The notes beneath the pieces are model-generated. The model saw only the letters and a list, made by a program, of their open reading frames with translations, ran no database searches and had not been told where the DNA came from. The translations under genes and the position numbers were made by a program. Shown here piece after piece: positions 25,003 through 35,778 of a DNA stretch of 64,000 nt; position 1 is the first letter of the stretch; each line of letters begins with the position of its first letter. Origin of the DNA: Dactylonectria macrodidyma. Its lineage: Eukaryota > Ascomycota > Sordariomycetes > Hypocreales > Nectriaceae. The stretch spans positions 930,001 to 994,000 of the forward strand of contig JAGMUV010000004.1 in assembly GCA_020744425.1 (NCBI GenBank), given 5' to 3'.

Positions 25003-27612
25003 TTAAGCCATTTCACTTGGCGCCGGAGCTTTCTTCGCGTCGATCCTATGGGCAGCCTATCCAGATATCACGTTTAGCCACGCATCACCCCGCAAATATC
25101 AAGGAAGCATCATTAGACTTACTTGCTGCTCGATCATCCTTCGCCCGACTTCAATAGTGTCCTGTGCGCCCCGCTGGCGTTGCCAAAACCTGCTATCATG
25201 TCAGCTCTGTGAAGATGCCGTCTCTTCTGGGGTGGATCCTACGTCTCTTCTGGGGTACCGTGTCCACGGATCGATGTCTGTCGAGCTTCTTCCTCCAGGG
25301 CTTCTCGGGTAATCTTCTCGGCGTTGGTGGTTCCAGGTGTTGCCACCACGTCTTGGCCGAGACTCTCTCCCAGAAGTTTCTTCTTAGTCACATATCGCTC
25401 CTTGCGTTCCTTCTGAAGCCCTGGGCTATCCAACTTGCTCAGAATAAATCGCGCTGCCATCTGAGCTGCAAGATAGAAGTGCTCCGCCAGGAGGATGCTC
25501 AGTAGAAGTCCCCATCCTGTGATCTGTGAAGCCACTCCGTTGTTTCCGTCATGGGAGCGGCTACACAAGTACACAATTGCTGCACTAGTAATACTTCCTA
25601 GCCATGAGAGGAAACCCAGGGCCGTGAGCCAAGGTCCGATAGAATCGGTTCGCCAAGGGATCGGACGGCGGCTACTGATGGCAATCTTGAGCGCATCAGA
25701 ACGCAACTCGACCCAGTTGTTGACGAGAAAGCAGCAAGCCGCAAGCGGCCAGGCAACTGAAAATAGGGAAAGATAACCTCCAGATTGTTAGTTCATCCTG
25801 TTGCGCGGCTCCATATGCATGTCTAACTTACCAAATTGCATCACCATTTCGCGATAGTCACCTGAGACGTCGTATGACTCCAGATCGCATTCCTTGCGGA
25901 CTCGTTCGAGGAATTCAGCCTCCTCTTCGTGGTCGTGGTTCTGTTTTCCCTTGGTTTTGAACTCCTTGGCCTTGGACATGGCTTGCTGCTTGACATAGGG
26001 CACAATCACCTCTGTCGCAAAGTTGACAATCTGGGCCGTAACCGTGAAGTAGAACATCTGGTTAGTGATTCGGGCCGGGTTGATGTGGAATTCCCGAGTA
26101 GGTAGGGGCTTTTCGCTAAAGGTGATGGCTTGCGCTGTTGCTCTCCAAAACTCGAGGAAGGGGACGAGGATGTGTCCAAAGGGTATGTAGACAAAGGCCG
26201 TGAAGAGAGGCGCCATGTAAGAAGTCATGAAGTTCAAAACAAACTGTTTTTGAATGAGGGCAGCATCATGAGCTAGAAGAGATCAGCCTACTTCGCGAAT
26301 CGAGGGCGTCCAGATTACATACCATCAACCGTGGCATAGTTCTCCATGGCGGTCAACTTCTCGGCGGCACTCATAAGAAGAGTGGAAATGGTCGGGGTTC
26401 CAATGACGAGAAAGATGGTTGGCAGGAATCCCTGACTTGGTTAGTTGATGCATGGTTACTCAGGTTAGAAAACCAAAGCTCGCTCACCAAGTACTGCTTG
26501 CCTGGGCCATTGTAGACCTCGTTGATGAACACTTCCAGTGAGTTGCACGCCACAATGAGGCTACCTAAGGCAACAACACAAGCGAACGTGAAGGGAATCT
26601 GGAGCAATTGAGTCTGTACTCGCTTGAGAGGTGGATACACCTTGACTAGCTCGCCAGTAACAGCGTCTTCCGCCTCATGTTCCCATTCGAACTCGGGCCG
26701 GGATTGCTGAATACTGGAGACTCCGCGAACCCCCCACTGGACCGCAAGATCCACCTCCTTTTTCTTCCAGTACTCAAAGAAGATTACGGACCAGAGTCCG
26801 CAGAGCAAAGCATAGAGGGAGGAAAATCGACCCAGAAGCAGCCAAGCGCCTAGACCTAGGGCAGATGGGACAACGAGGAAGCGAAAGTAGGCGCCGAGGA
26901 ACGCAAAGTAGAAGGCGACATTCTCACCAAACTTGTCACGGATAACGTCGAGGTCTTCCTGGTCCACTAGGTACTTGCTGCTCCATTTCTTGATCCAGGC
27001 TTTATTGAAGGCATGGTTATGGAGGGGGAAGACAGCATCGACATGTTTCCATTTAGTGTTAGAAGGTGATATTCCGGCGCCGCCCTCGTTCTTGGTCTTG
27101 GTCATCATGAGATAGATCAGGCGCAAGCGTTCCGCCTCGGTAACAGGCTCACTCTGCAGAGCCTGGGCAGCATCTTTATCGGGCGCGGAGGCACGAACAC
27201 CGTGAAGCCAGTCCTGGAGGCGGGCACGGTAGACTTGCTGGGCGAAGAGGTCGGCGGAAGCGATCTTGACCAAGACGAGGAGAGATTCTTGGTCACCGTG
27301 ACGGACTTCGGTAGCGAGGCCGATTGCGGTGAGGGCTTCTATCAGCTGAACAAACCCGGCTTCAGCTTCGGCGCGTTCTATGAGGAGCAATGGGGATCAG
27401 TCGGGAATCTATGTTGAGTATGGCAGATGGATCCAAATGGTGTTTTACCTGCGGCCGGAACCTTGTATTTAATGACAAAGTCAACACTGAGGAAGCGATA
27501 GATGGTTAGCATTTCACATTCCACATGTATTCGTTGCCTCTCTAGACCCAGGAGGGCAAGGAACGAACCCAAAGTTGCCCTCATCCAGGGCCTCATCTTG
27601 GGGACTGGACAT
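25003..27612 (-). CDS. TMEM16/anoctamin calcium-activated lipid scramblase
   Basis: Eight exons (27569..27612, 27449..27486, 26488..27377, 26323..26431, 25832..26272, 25243..25777, 25123..25189, 25003..25056) with introns of 50-82 bp close to 725 residues. It closely matches the fungal anoctamin family typified by nhTMEM16 of Nectria haematococca (735 residues). This is a dimeric membrane protein with ten helices per subunit that moves phospholipids between leaflets when calcium binds; ion conductance is also reported in the family. All five calcium ligands are present: Glu448 (helix 6), Asp499 and Glu502 (helix 7), Glu531 and Asp535 (helix 8), each four residues below the nhTMEM16 numbering. 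The cytosolic N-terminal domain and the charged C-terminal helices used for dimer contact are kept. Intron 1 has an unusual GTTCGT donor and intron 6 a GTAGGA donor next to an in-frame TAG; intron 6 is supported by a CTGAC branch site and by the conserved Phe-Trp-Gln-Arg that follows. Confidence 0.92.
25219..25256. repeat. 15-bp direct repeat across TMEM16 exon 6/intron 6
   Basis: The same 15 bases occur at 25219-25233 and 25242-25256, offset by 23 bp. One copy ends at the splice donor of intron 6; the other lies inside the intron. It may be the mark of a small duplication. Confidence 0.85.
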
Positions 27613-28673
27613 GGCTGACGCGGGGTTGGAGGTTCATACGAGACCAAGAATGGAGGGAGGTGGGAGAGGAGATGGGCACCGAGAGAGAGGGAGGAGAGGG
27701 AGAAGAAGATTTTACTACAGAGAACAAGAAGTAAAAGAAATCAAGAATCGACACTAGGATGATGACGACTGGACTGTGACGATACCTTGGCAGACAAGTT
27801 GGAGAAACAAGCTCCAGAGAGTGGGGAGGGGGAGGATTTGGCGCCACAGGACTGGATGCGGGAAGGCGACGTCACCCGGCGATCCTCAGGCTTTAGGGCA
27901 TGGGTCTCGACTGCCCCGCAGCAAGCTCAGCTGTCGTCTCCCTTGCAGCTCTGTTGATGGCCCAATAGTAGGCTTGGCTCCACTGTAGCTTGCTTCATCT
28001 CAGCTGATCAGGGTAACTCTCTGCCACTCCGGGGGTATATATTTTCTGTGCCCCTGTGAGTGAACTCTTGGTAGAAATGTCAACAAGCCAAGCGGCTACT
28101 CGACAGGTCAGTCCAACGTCGTTGGTTTTATCGCCGCAGCCGTCGTTTCCAAGCGCGGGTTGTCGTGGAAGTTCATTCACATGAAAGCGGGATTGCGCCA
28201 AACGACCCACTGATCAAACCTCAACTTCCTGATGTCATGGAAGGACGGCCGTGACTACCTACCTTACCTACTTACCTATCTACCTATCTACCTAATAAAG
28301 AAACAGCAAACATTGCCATCACATTAATTGAATATCATACTGTCACTGAGTGGCTCAGATACACAATGCTTTCAGCGCAACTGCAGTCCTCGACGAGGTT
28401 TTGTAGCAGAGTGCTCGCTAAAAGGTGTGCCTCCATCGGTTGGCTCTCAGTCCAAGCTCCCCGGTCCGGTTCCAGCTTAGCAAAACGACTGATGCGTCCG
28501 ACGTCACTCACTTTACTTCAACACCATCAGCATCATCTTCTTCTTTCTCACTGACCACCTCCCCAACAATCTCACTCAATTGAAACCATTGCACAAGCCA
28601 GCATTAGCTACAATCGGGATACTCATTCCGAGAGACCATCAAGTCACGCCCTCGATATCCGCTCGCCCCGGCC
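27613..28673. promoter_or_regulatory. Shared upstream region of TMEM16 and the phosphoesterase
   Basis: Divergent starts lie 1.06 kb apart. The region contains TATATATTTT at 28036-28045 (plus-strand sense), a CTAC/TTAC/TATC-type repeat at about 28254-28296, and pyrimidine-rich sequence just ahead of the phosphoesterase start. No gene inside. Confidence 0.5.
28254..28296. repeat. Imperfect tetranucleotide (TACC/TATC) repeat
   Basis: About ten tandem four-base units, mostly CTAC, TTAC or TATC variants, in the shared promoter region. Simple sequence without a visible function. Confidence 0.8.
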
Positions 28674-29773
28674 ATGGGTCTCCTCACTTGGCTTGGCCTC
28701 CGTCGCCGCAACAAGTGGGAGCGCGTCACCCTCATTGACCATCTCCTCGAATCGCCCCTCACTTTTCTCGCCATTCAATTCTACCACCTCGTGCTATTCC
28801 TACGCGGTCGGCCATTTCTTCCGCCACGCGGCAAGCCTGCAGTCCGCGTCGTCTGCATCTCCGACACGCACGACCAGACCGTCTCCGTTCCCCCCGGCGA
28901 TATTCTCATCCATGCCGGCGACCTATCCAATGCCGGTACCGTCGCCGATCTCGATGCCCAGCTTGATTGGATCCGCTCTCATCCTCACCCTGTCAAGGTT
29001 GTTGTGGCCGGGAATCACGACAGCTGGTTTGACCCCGCCAGTCGACCTGCGAAAGATGTCAGCTCCAACGCAGCCCCGAACTTGATAGGCATCAACTACC
29101 TCGAAAGTAGCATGACCGTCCAGGAGATCAAGGGTCGCAAAATCCACATTTTCGGTGTCCCGGATATTCCAAAGATTGGGGGAAGCGACTTCGCGTGAGT
29201 TCACTGAAATGAAAGTTTTGCGTTACCCACGTCAACTAACATGAGCCTACTCTACCTAGCTTTCAATACACCGAAACCGCTCAGCCATGGCTGAGCAAAA
29301 TTCCTCTTGAGACTGATATCCTCATCACGCATTGCCCTCCAGTAAGATCCTCTTCATGACTTCTCCGACTCTCGCTCGGTGACATTTTCCTGACTGCTTG
29401 CCAGTTGTATCACCGTGATCTCGGTCTCGGTTGCCGTCACCTCCTACGCGAAATCTGGCGCGTCAAGCCCCGGCTGCACGTCTTTGGTCATGTGCATTGG
29501 GCATACGGAAAGGAGTCAGCCTTTTTTGATGACTTCCAGGAGGCCTATGAGCGCTTGCTCTCCCGACCTCGTCGTGGCCTCGTCTGGGACTTTGTTCCCA
29601 ACGACACATGGGTTGATATCGGCTCCCTCGTCTACCATGGTATCCATAGCGTTCTATGGAAGTGGCTCATGTCCGGACCGGGAAGCAACAATGGAAGTGT
29701 GATGGTCAATGCTGCCCAGATGTATGGAAACACTGGTAAAGTAAAAAGCAGGGCTATCGTAGTTGAAATCTAG
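28674..29773 (+). CDS. Calcineurin-like metallophosphoesterase (MPPED/UPF0046 type)
   Basis: Three exons (28674..29194, 29260..29341, 29405..29773) with introns of 65 and 63 bp give 323 residues. All dinuclear-metal motifs of the fold are present in order: Asp64-x-His66, Gly-Asp83-x-x-Asn86, Gly-Asn114-His115-Asp116, His198, and Gly-His230-x-His232. That spacing matches the small MPPED1/2-like phosphoesterases, so catalysis is expected to be intact; the substrate in fungi is unknown. A hydrophobic segment at residues 29-45 before the fold could anchor it to a membrane. The gene is divergent from TMEM16 and convergent with the GH16 gene (284 bp between stops). The start codon sits in a good context (GCC before ATG). 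Confidence 0.88.
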
Positions 29774-30057
29774 ACACGACTCGTTAGTAGGATACATGGC
29801 CGTTGGTAAAAAGCATGGTACCCGTGTTTCCAACGCTGTCTGTCGTTCTAACATTATGATTCGTCATATTTCTAAAGATCGTGGGTTATCGTAAAACAAA
29901 ATGCGTCGCTAACTCTCATTCAAAGGGTATTCCCAACACATGCCTTCCTTCTATGCATGTTTGTGCCTTTCAGTTCTCATTATCCGTAAACATTTCCAAG
30001 CCTTGCTCCAAAACGAGTGAGAAGGGATATATTTCCATCATCCGACGCGCCAACAAA

Positions 30058-32485
30058 TCAAAGCACAATCGCGCATAGTACAGCAACCACCGCAGCCAGG
30101 GCGAGGTTGTTTCTGGCTTCAATCCAGCCACTCCCTGATGACACCACGAGAGGGATGTCCTTTTCGTCAGACGGCGGAGTCTGGGTGAGCGTCAACGTCG
30201 CCACAGAAATTGACTGGTTGTCGGCTTTCCTCTGCGGAGGGTTTAGTGACGGTACGTTGGAAGCACCCGCCGTTACAATATGAACACCGCCCGTCGCAAT
30301 GGGCACACTACCCGTCGTCACCGGCACCGTCACCGTTACGGCGTTCTCGCCGCCTGGACCGCATGCTTCGCAGTTGACCACCTTGGTCTCCATTGGGACC
30401 TTGGGCTGAGAGTCACATCCGCAGTCGTATACCGAGGCGACATACTGCTGAGACATGAGCGAGGCCATGTTCGTCGGGCAAGGGATCATATATGGGATAG
30501 TGATTCTGGTGTAATGCACTCCCGTCACGACTGAGTCAGGGGGCGGCCTCATCGGCGGTGGGGTTTCAGGCTGCTCCTCCTTGACGTTTCCGCACACGCT
30601 CAGTAAGTAGTTTCCAGGAGCATCGCGGCGTTGGAATCGGAAGCGAGCCGAACTGTTGCTCTGGCCAGCGATGCCTCCGCAGAATTCTGTCTCATCGCCG
30701 GGACAAGGATGGTCGCAGGCCGATCCATCACCCAGGGCGCGAGTGCCGGCATCAAGACGATCAGCACAATAACACTCCCTATTTTAGATTAGTTAGAAAC
30801 TGCTCTCGCCAGTTGGACATGGAGTAGAAAACATACCCTTCGTAGACACCAGCATATGTGACACCAGCGCATGCATTGACACACCTCTCAAGGGTCATTT
30901 CGCCACTCTCTTGAGTCAGATTGAACGTGGGGAATCTCGAGGTTGAGCTGAAGCACCCGAGATAGGTGTAGTCGCCGATCCTGCCTGGGTTGGCGGTTGA
31001 AGGTGAGTCAGTGGGTGAGCTGCCAGACGTAGAAATCCCGGTGGCCGTGTTCCCCGTCGCCGTGCTTCCGGTCGCCGTATCTTCGGTCGCTGTGCCCCCA
31101 CTGGACGAGCTTCCACTAGCCGAGATCCTGCTTGACGTGCTTCCGCTTGCCGGGTCATCACTCTCGGTGGCGGTACTCCCGGTGGCGGCACTCCCGGTGG
31201 CGGTGTTTTCGGTAGTTCTAGAGTCAGTCATGTTGGAAAAAGGGGTTGTAGTTGTCGCGTCAACTGGGCCTGGCGTTGTGATGCTTGCGGTACCGTTGGA
31301 CAGCGTCGTCATCGGCGAGGTCGGTATCGAAGGTTCTTCGATGGTGAACTCGCCGCCGCTGGGAAACTTATAGACTTCGATATAGTTGACATCCCAGTAC
31401 CTAAGGTCGGGTCAGAGTCTAGGTATTTCTGCAGAGAGGGTTCAGGGGCCGGCTTACACGTTCTCAAAGGCCTCGGGATTATCAGCCACGTACTCGACAC
31501 ACGTATCAGCCAGAGCAGTGCAGGTGTCAAAGTTCTGCCACGTAGAAGCACCGTAGTCGCCACAGAAGTTCTACCGTAATGTTAAACCTTTGCTTAGTTG
31601 ATCTACCGTCTTATCAGTACTCACAATGTTGACAACCAGATTCATGTCGTTGAAAAAGTCGTCCACCTCACACTTTGCGCCGCCAAATATAGCCTGCGGG
31701 GGACCCCATCCAGATGGATCGGGTTGCTTGGCTTTAATATCTGCTGGGATAGAGCCACGAGGAAAGTGCCAAACACTGAGGTACTGTCGGTTCCACTGCA
31801 CGGCGTACACGCCACCGCCGATGGCATTAAAGCCATCACCGTACGAGGACGTGTCACTTTCCGGGGGGTTGTATCCGCAGCCGACATTATCGGTTCCAAT
31901 ACCGCATTCAAAGTTACGGCGTTCACCAGTAAAGAACCCATCGTCAGCTGAGTCTAGGGAACAGCCCTCGGCTGTGTGGCCGGATATGATGTTGGTGTAT
32001 GCGAGGTTGGCACCTTCGATGATGTCCAACTCACCGCCGTTGGGCCAGTCAGCTCCATAAGCCCAGACTACAGTGGTAAGTTTTCTGCACTAGTAATTGG
32101 TAATATAAGTCACTCACAGGCTGGCCAGACACCACATTGGGAGGGGGGCATGTGGAGGAAATCAGCAATGAAGAGACCCATGTCGAAAGACTCTTTGCTT
32201 TCCAGTCGGATGCTAGGCCGCCCCTGGTCTAAGGTGTATTTGTTTGTGGAATCAACACCGATTCTGACTACACCAGTGTCAGGGTCGATGGAGTAAAGCC
32301 CTTGGCGGAGGGCATCTTCCTGGTTCTGATACCTGTAGGCACTATTAGTTACGGATCAGACCAGAGAAGCCATGATGCTGGGCCTCTTACGAAACGAAGC
32401 CGTTAGATGGATCTGGGTAGTTGATCCAGTTGAATCCCGAGAGTAGGGACTCGCCGGCGTAGGAGACATTCAACTGGTAAGCCAT
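30058..32485 (-). CDS. GH16 beta-glucanase with WSC domain and GPI-like tail
   Basis: Six exons (32391..32485, 32118..32332, 31625..32067, 31458..31570, 30837..31400, 30058..30778) with introns of 50-58 bp close to 716 residues. Residues ~1-310 form a family-16 jelly-roll: the catalytic Glu116-Leu-Asp118-Ile-Ile-Glu121 is intact, as in endo-1,3(4)-beta-glucanases and related wall-modifying enzymes. A Ser/Thr-rich linker (about 319-428) with Thr-Ala-Thr-Gly repeats follows, then a Cys-rich WSC domain (about 431-515; Tyr-Leu-Gly-Cys-Phe at its start, Cys-Tyr-Cys-Ala near its middle), and a second spacer. The last ~20 residues are hydrophobic after a Ser-Gly-Ser-Gly site, as in GPI-anchored wall proteins. 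Odd: no signal peptide precedes the glucanase fold; the start is in a good context, no Met lies upstream in frame, and a TATA-like element sits about 90 bp ahead. Wall remodelling or glucan use is inferred. Confidence 0.88.
31020..31210 (-). repeat. Degenerate minisatellite coding the Ser/Thr linker of the GH16 protein
   Basis: Units of 12-15 bp that encode Thr-Ala-Thr-Gly-Ser or Thr-Ala-Thr-Gly-Asn recur on either side of a Ser-rich core. Such linkers vary in length between strains because of slippage; they usually carry O-mannose. Confidence 0.7.
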
Positions 32486-32573
32486 GTTGAGGTATGAGAG
32501 ACTAGGTGTGCTAGTCGAGAGAGGCCCTTGAGTTGATGGTTGGGAAATACTCTTTCCGGCGGGTAACGACTGG

Positions 32574-32585
32574 CTTTTTATCTAT
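32574..32585 (-). promoter_or_regulatory. TATA-like element of the GH16 gene
   Basis: ATAGATAAAAAG on the minus strand, about 90 bp ahead of the ATG. Spacing suits a short leader and argues against an upstream exon that could encode a signal peptide. Confidence 0.5.
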
Positions 32586-32795
32586 CCATCTCTTTCGCTG
32601 GGCTGGATGACCGGCCACCAGGAATTCCATGGTTCGAATACCGGCCAACATTAGTCGCCAAGGTTGACCAGAGGCCAAGACATCTCATCGAGATGCCACA
32701 TGGTTGTGAATGGGTCTCAAAGGTGCCAGGTGAGTCGCGGAAGAATGCAATAGCCCGTTTTTCTATTAGAAGGACATTGTCCACCTTGTCGCTGA

Positions 32796-32798
<3 letters not shown>

Positions 32799-32830
<32 letters not shown>
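32799..32830. repeat. CT dinucleotide microsatellite, 16 copies
   Basis: Perfect CT repeat (GA on the strand of the GH16 gene), about 315 bp upstream of the GH16 start. GA tracts can act as GAGA-like promoter elements, but this is not shown. Confidence 0.95.
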
Positions 32831-32833
<3 letters not shown>

Positions 32834-33221
32834 TTCTCCATTCCGCCCCTTGGCCTTTATCATACAACACATATAGTGAAGGTCCACCTGAAGTGAGACA
32901 ATCGCATTCTCCGACATGGAGGCAGCCCAAGACATTGGATGATAGCGCCTAATCGCAGGCCAGCAAGATGGTGCGAGAGACACTGTTGCGCACTTGAATT
33001 CCTGTAGCGGGCGGCCACATGACAGCATCGCCATGCCCTCGACCTCTAAGAACATGCCTCTTCTAGGACGAAACTCGACTACTCTGGGTATTGAAAACCA
33101 ATCGCTTGCCCCATGTCCAATACATACGCCTTTTCCCGCCCTTTCCCGCCTCTCTTCCACCTCTCCCCCCCCCCCCTCCCCCTTCCCATCTCGGTGTGGC
33201 TTGGGAAGATTCTATACCATT

Positions 33222-34502
33222 TCACACCATGATGCGTCTGAGCCCTTCAGTTCCACCAAGGACACGCTTCCCTGTAACGGCGCATCTCCCTTGACCACTC
33301 TCCCACTTTCCAGCTCGGTCCTCCATGAACGTTTCCTGCTTCTGGTGCATTCCTTCGATCCATTTATGAATACACGTGTAGCAATACACGACGCCGGTTT
33401 GACAGGCTGTTGGGGTGACTATGTCATCTTGACAAATCGGGCACAATGACGAATCGGTCGGGAACGGGACTGTGAAAATTGGCAACAACGAGGGTGTCGC
33501 GATAGGGGCATCTTCTGCAAGGGGTGTGTAGTCGCCTTCTTGGGCCGAGTCGTCGCTTGGCTTGTCCTGCTTCTTCTTGCCGGCCCCCTTGCGCTTTTGG
33601 CCAGATATCACCGGAGGCGGGAGATCAATACTCTCGGTTGCTCTTCGCGATAACTGCTTCGCGAAGTCTGATTGATACCACCACTCGAGGAACTTTAACG
33701 CGAAGATACTAGTCGGTAGCAAGATGGACAAGCTAGACAGCAATCGCGGACCTAGTTCCCGGGGTGAGAGGAACGACCCTCGGCTGGGCCTATGGCCCTG
33801 CTCTGGCGGCTGGGACAAGAGGTCTATCGCTTTGTAGTCTTCTCCATTCATTCGGCGAATCCGCGTTCCTATTAGCCACATGAGGGGGCTGTGGTACTTG
33901 CTACCGTCGAAGAGGTAGGCAAGGTTGAAGGCGAGCATGGCGAAGTAGTAGCCAGCATTGACGCTCGGGTATATGTTCCGCAGGAACCATCTGTAGTAGT
34001 GGAGGAAGCGGTCGCGTAAGGTCGGGTTGTCGGGCATGCGGGTGTAGGCAGCGCCAAGCAGAGCGCGAGGCGCATTCACCTCGTAGCTCTCGTCAAGCTT
34101 CCGCTTGAGATAAGGGATCCCCACGAGGACGAGCAAGTTCTTCCACACGTCCTTTGTGGACAGCTTGAGGGTTTCACGGACGAGGCTCGGGGAGGACATG
34201 GTAGCCCGGGGGATCTCGGCATTGAGGCCCTTTTCGCGCTTGAGCCCATAGAAGTTCTCGGTAAAGGAGCCGCCGCGGGTGCGCAGGTAGTGGCGCTCGA
34301 CGAGCAGCATAGCGCCGGCGTAGAGCTCATCGAAGGAGTTAAGGATACGCAGCAAATATCGAGGATGGCGATGGGTGGCGACTGTGAGGAGATAGCGGAG
34401 CGTCGGCGGTAGGAGTGCGTTGAGCTGCTGCTCGGAGAGAACTTCGAAGAGCGAGGGCTTCTGCTCATCGAAGGTGCCCCGGAGGGCAGTGACGAACTCC
34501 AT
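33222..34502 (-). CDS. pex12: Peroxin-12, peroxisomal RING-type import protein
   Basis: Single exon of 426 residues. The N-terminal Pex2/Pex12 domain (about 1-290) with its hydrophobic helices starts with the family-typical Met-Glu-Phe and contains the Lys-Pro-Ser-Leu-Phe-Glu and His-Pro-Arg-Tyr-Leu-Leu blocks. The C-terminus has the incomplete five-cysteine RING typical of PEX12: Cys354, Cys357, Cys367, Cys374 and Cys377. With PEX2 and PEX10 it forms the peroxisomal-membrane ubiquitin ligase that tags PEX5 for recycling, so matrix protein import depends on it. The frame is open upstream as far as 34700, but conservation starts at the Met chosen. A Lys-rich low-complexity insert (about 305-325) lies before the RING. 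The gene is divergent from the HotDog thioesterase. Confidence 0.93.
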   Translation of the reverse strand: MEFVTALRGTFDEQKPSLFEVLSEQQLNALLPPTLRYLLTVATHRHPRYLLRILNSFDELYAGAMLLVERHYLRTRGGSFTENFYGLKREKGLNAEIPRATMSSPSLVRETLKLSTKDVWKNLLVLVGIPYLKRKLDESYEVNAPRALLGAAYTRMPDNPTLRDRFLHYYRWFLRNIYPSVNAGYYFAMLAFNLAYLFDGSKYHSPLMWLIGTRIRRMNGEDYKAIDLLSQPPEQGHRPSRGSFLSPRELGPRLLSSLSILLPTSIFALKFLEWWYQSDFAKQLSRRATESIDLPPPVISGQKRKGAGKKKQDKPSDDSAQEGDYTPLAEDAPIATPSLLPIFTVPFPTDSSLCPICQDDIVTPTACQTGVVYCYTCIHKWIEGMHQKQETFMEDRAGKWESGQGRCAVTGKRVLGGTEGLRRIMV

Positions 34503-35172
34503 TGCTGGAGGAACGGTACAAGCGATGCGCAGGCGAGTAGACGGATCGATGTCGAAGCTGCGAGCGCGCGCTTTTCTTGTATTGTGACAACGGTGGGAAG
34601 ATGATTCGAGGGTGAGGCGTGAAGATGAGAAGAGATGATGGCGATTGCTGATGGCGGCGCATGAGCTGGTGGATTCGTTACTGAGAAATGGCCCCACCAA
34701 TTAGTGATTTGACCCCAGATTTCGGCCAGGATATCGGAATTAGCCCCGGTCTCTTCAGGGGATGATCCCCTACTGTCCCAAATCAGGCGCTGCCACCACT
34801 ATTCCGTAGCACAGCATTCATTACCGCGGCAGCGATGGCGGGACCTCGCCTGTGATGCCCCCCAATTGCCTCGGCATTGCACGCCGACTCCGACTCCGCC
34901 GCCACAGCCTTGATCGCAAACTGCTTAACGGCGGCTTGGATATGCCATCATCGTGCAGATAAGATCAAATTTATGCATCTAAAGGTTTCATTCTTCCTTG
35001 GTCAGATCTCAGTTACATAGATCTCTTTACACAGTATCTCTCTCCCTCCAAGAACAGGCCCATCTCGCAAACGCTGCCCACCTAATCCAGTAACAACTGG
35101 CGAGACCATCACATCGCTGAGAGCACATCCATCATCTCATCCAAATCTCAACACACTTATCAAACTTCCATC
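34503..35172. promoter_or_regulatory. Shared upstream region of PEX12 and the thioesterase
   Basis: 670 bp separate the two divergent start codons. No clear TATA box; several pyrimidine-rich runs near the plus-strand start. A common control of the two genes is possible but not shown. Confidence 0.45.
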
Positions 35173-35778
35173 ATGGGTGACTCCTGGCAGAAGAATCGCG
35201 AAGCCGCAGAGTCCTCGGAGCGCAACGCCCTCCTGAACGGGACGCCCGATGAAAAGATCAAGACATGGCTCAAACTCACAATGAACGACCAGGGCCGCCC
35301 CAGAGCTGGCGTGAGTCCACGCACCCTATCATATATCCAAGTCTTATCCTAGCTAATATCCTATTCGCAGGAGTGGATGAGCTCTCTACTTCCCAATATC
35401 AAGCTCGTGTCCACCAACCCAACAGGCCCTCACCCATCATGCACTTTTTCATTCGTGGTACATCCCGAGCATTGCAACCGCCTTGACAATCTTCACGGCG
35501 GCTGTGCAGCATCTCTTTTTGACTTCCTAACAACTCTTCCGCTAGCGCTCATCAATCGCCCCGGTTTCTGGCACTTTATGGGCGTCAGCCGGACGCTCAA
35601 CGTCACCTACATGCGCCCCGTGCCGGCTGGCGAGGAGGTGTTGATAGAGTGCGAGATTGTCCAGGCGGGCAAGAAGCTAGCGACGCTGCGGGGCGTCATG
35701 AGGAGGAGGAGCGATAAGGCCTTGCTGGCTGTTTGCGAGCATGGTAAGGTCAATATCGATTCAGATGTCAAGCTGTAA
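35173..35778 (+). CDS. HotDog-fold thioesterase (4HBT/PaaI-like)
   Basis: Two exons (35173..35310, 35371..35778) with a 60-bp intron give 181 residues. The HotDog core begins near residue 70; Asn86-x-His88-Gly89-Gly90 followed by Asp97 on the central helix matches the PaaI/ACOT13-type thioesterases that hydrolyse acyl-CoA esters. An N-terminal ~45-residue extension is helical and hydrophilic, with no mitochondrial presequence. The C-terminus ends Val-Lys-Leu, close to but not matching the strict peroxisomal PTS1 (Ser/Ala/Cys-Lys/Arg/His-Leu/Met). With PEX12 immediately across the promoter a peroxisomal role in fatty acyl metabolism is attractive but only an inference. Confidence 0.87.

Larger units (their letters stand above)
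32486..33221. other. Intergenic region between GH16 and PEX12
   Basis: Contains the GH16 promoter, a 32-bp CT repeat and, near 33170, C-rich sequence close to the PEX12 3' end. No gene. Confidence 0.6.

Noticed and set aside
32600..32660. tRNA-like B-box (GGTTCGAATAC) near 32633
   Set aside because: No A box, no acceptor stem and no anticodon arm could be folded around it.
34503..34700. Longer N-terminus for PEX12
   Set aside because: The frame is open, but the added 66 residues are Ser/His/Arg-rich and unconserved, while the usual PEX12 N-terminus starts at 34502.
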